The notes under the pieces: model-generated
The model's input: only the letters and a program-made list of their open reading frames with translations
Databases searched by the model: none
Told to the model about the DNA's origin: nothing
From: a virus
DNA: 37,606 nucleotides
IMG/VR virus record: IMGVR_UViG_3300024262_000010
Location: 1-37,606 of that record
Direction: 5' to 3' (one strand)
Program-made: the position numbers and the translations under genes
Shown here: positions 37,551-37,606 of the stretch, in pieces
Layout: each line of letters begins with the position of its first letter
Numbering within the stretch: the stretch's first letter is position 1

Positions 37551-37606
37551 AAGAATGGAAAGGTTTAAAATGGGCTGCTTTTTTCGGTTTATTTATCGGA
37601 ATAATA
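37480..37606. repeat. Terminal direct repeat, right copy
   Basis: Identical to bases 1-127; see the left copy. Removing it leaves a circular 37,479-bp sequence in which the early genes at 36.97-37.55 kb continue directly into those at 68-2878. Confidence 0.95.
37547..37606 (+). CDS. 5' part of the small membrane protein (full copy at 68-172)
   Basis: First 20 codons of the 34-aa membrane protein, cut by the window end. Starts in an ATGA overlap with the preceding stop. Confidence 0.6.
   Translation, partial: MKEWKGLKWAAFFGLFIGII

Noticed and set aside
1-37606. CRISPR arrays, insertion sequences and long internal repeats
   Set aside because: No regularly spaced repeats, transposase motifs or inverted-repeat-bounded elements were seen on reading through the window.

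Overview
The window is the complete genome of an AT-rich tailed phage with siphovirus gene content. It is written as a linear contig whose first 127 bases are repeated exactly as its last 127, so it closes into a circle of 37,479 bp. Every gene I can support is on the + strand. The host is probably a member of the Bacteroidota, most likely Flavobacteriia. The evidence is the -7 box TAnnTTTG, which recurs upstream of gene blocks and in three cases has TTG exactly 19 nt upstream; the near absence of Shine-Dalgarno sequences, with genes instead following A/T-rich stretches such as TTAATTATG; and structural proteins that look like those of Bacteroidota phages. I saw no integrase, repressor, tRNA, CRISPR array, DNA polymerase or DNA methyltransferase.

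Layout on the circle. (1) About 36.9 kb through the junction to 2.9 kb: early/recombination block with small proteins, an ERF single-strand annealing protein, an HTH_39-type protein, a solitary NUMOD4-like protein and an exported protein, read from a strong promoter at 36915-36944. (2) 2.9-9.1 kb: replication and DNA metabolism. A promoter and a structured leader precede a replisome-organiser-like protein and a DnaB-like helicase. A PAPS-reductase/ParB cassette (IbrA/IbrB-like, with two accessory proteins), a PD-(D/E)XK nuclease and NinG follow. (3) 9.1-12.0 kb: a run of small accessory genes behind a third strong promoter. (4) 12.0-13.7 kb: Cys-rich protein, SEC-C protein, second ParB-like protein, a damaged locus and the small terminase. 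(5) 13.8-18.9 kb: large terminase, portal, prohead protease and major capsid protein, ending in a hairpin terminator. (6) 18.9-24.1 kb: connector-type genes, fibre-like or beta-rich virion proteins, a membrane/coiled-coil protein, DUF1353, tail completion and tail tube. (7) 24.3-35.4 kb: putative tail chaperones, tape measure, tail-tip/baseplate proteins and fibre. (8) 35.4-36.8 kb: lysis (M15 endolysin, holin candidate, spanin-like pair), then tandem terminators.

Points most worth a second look: the IbrA/IbrB-like cassette with a free-standing copy of the DUF3440 tail domain and an A-run that could support a -1 frameshift; a second IbrB-like remnant fused to a truncated gene just before the terminase, which looks like a deletion scar; a roughly 100-nt leader before the replication genes whose complementary segments are in pseudoknot order; and a major capsid protein whose N-terminal prodomain carries two hydrophobic, membrane-like segments. 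All assignments come from reading motifs and gene order by eye; no database search was run.
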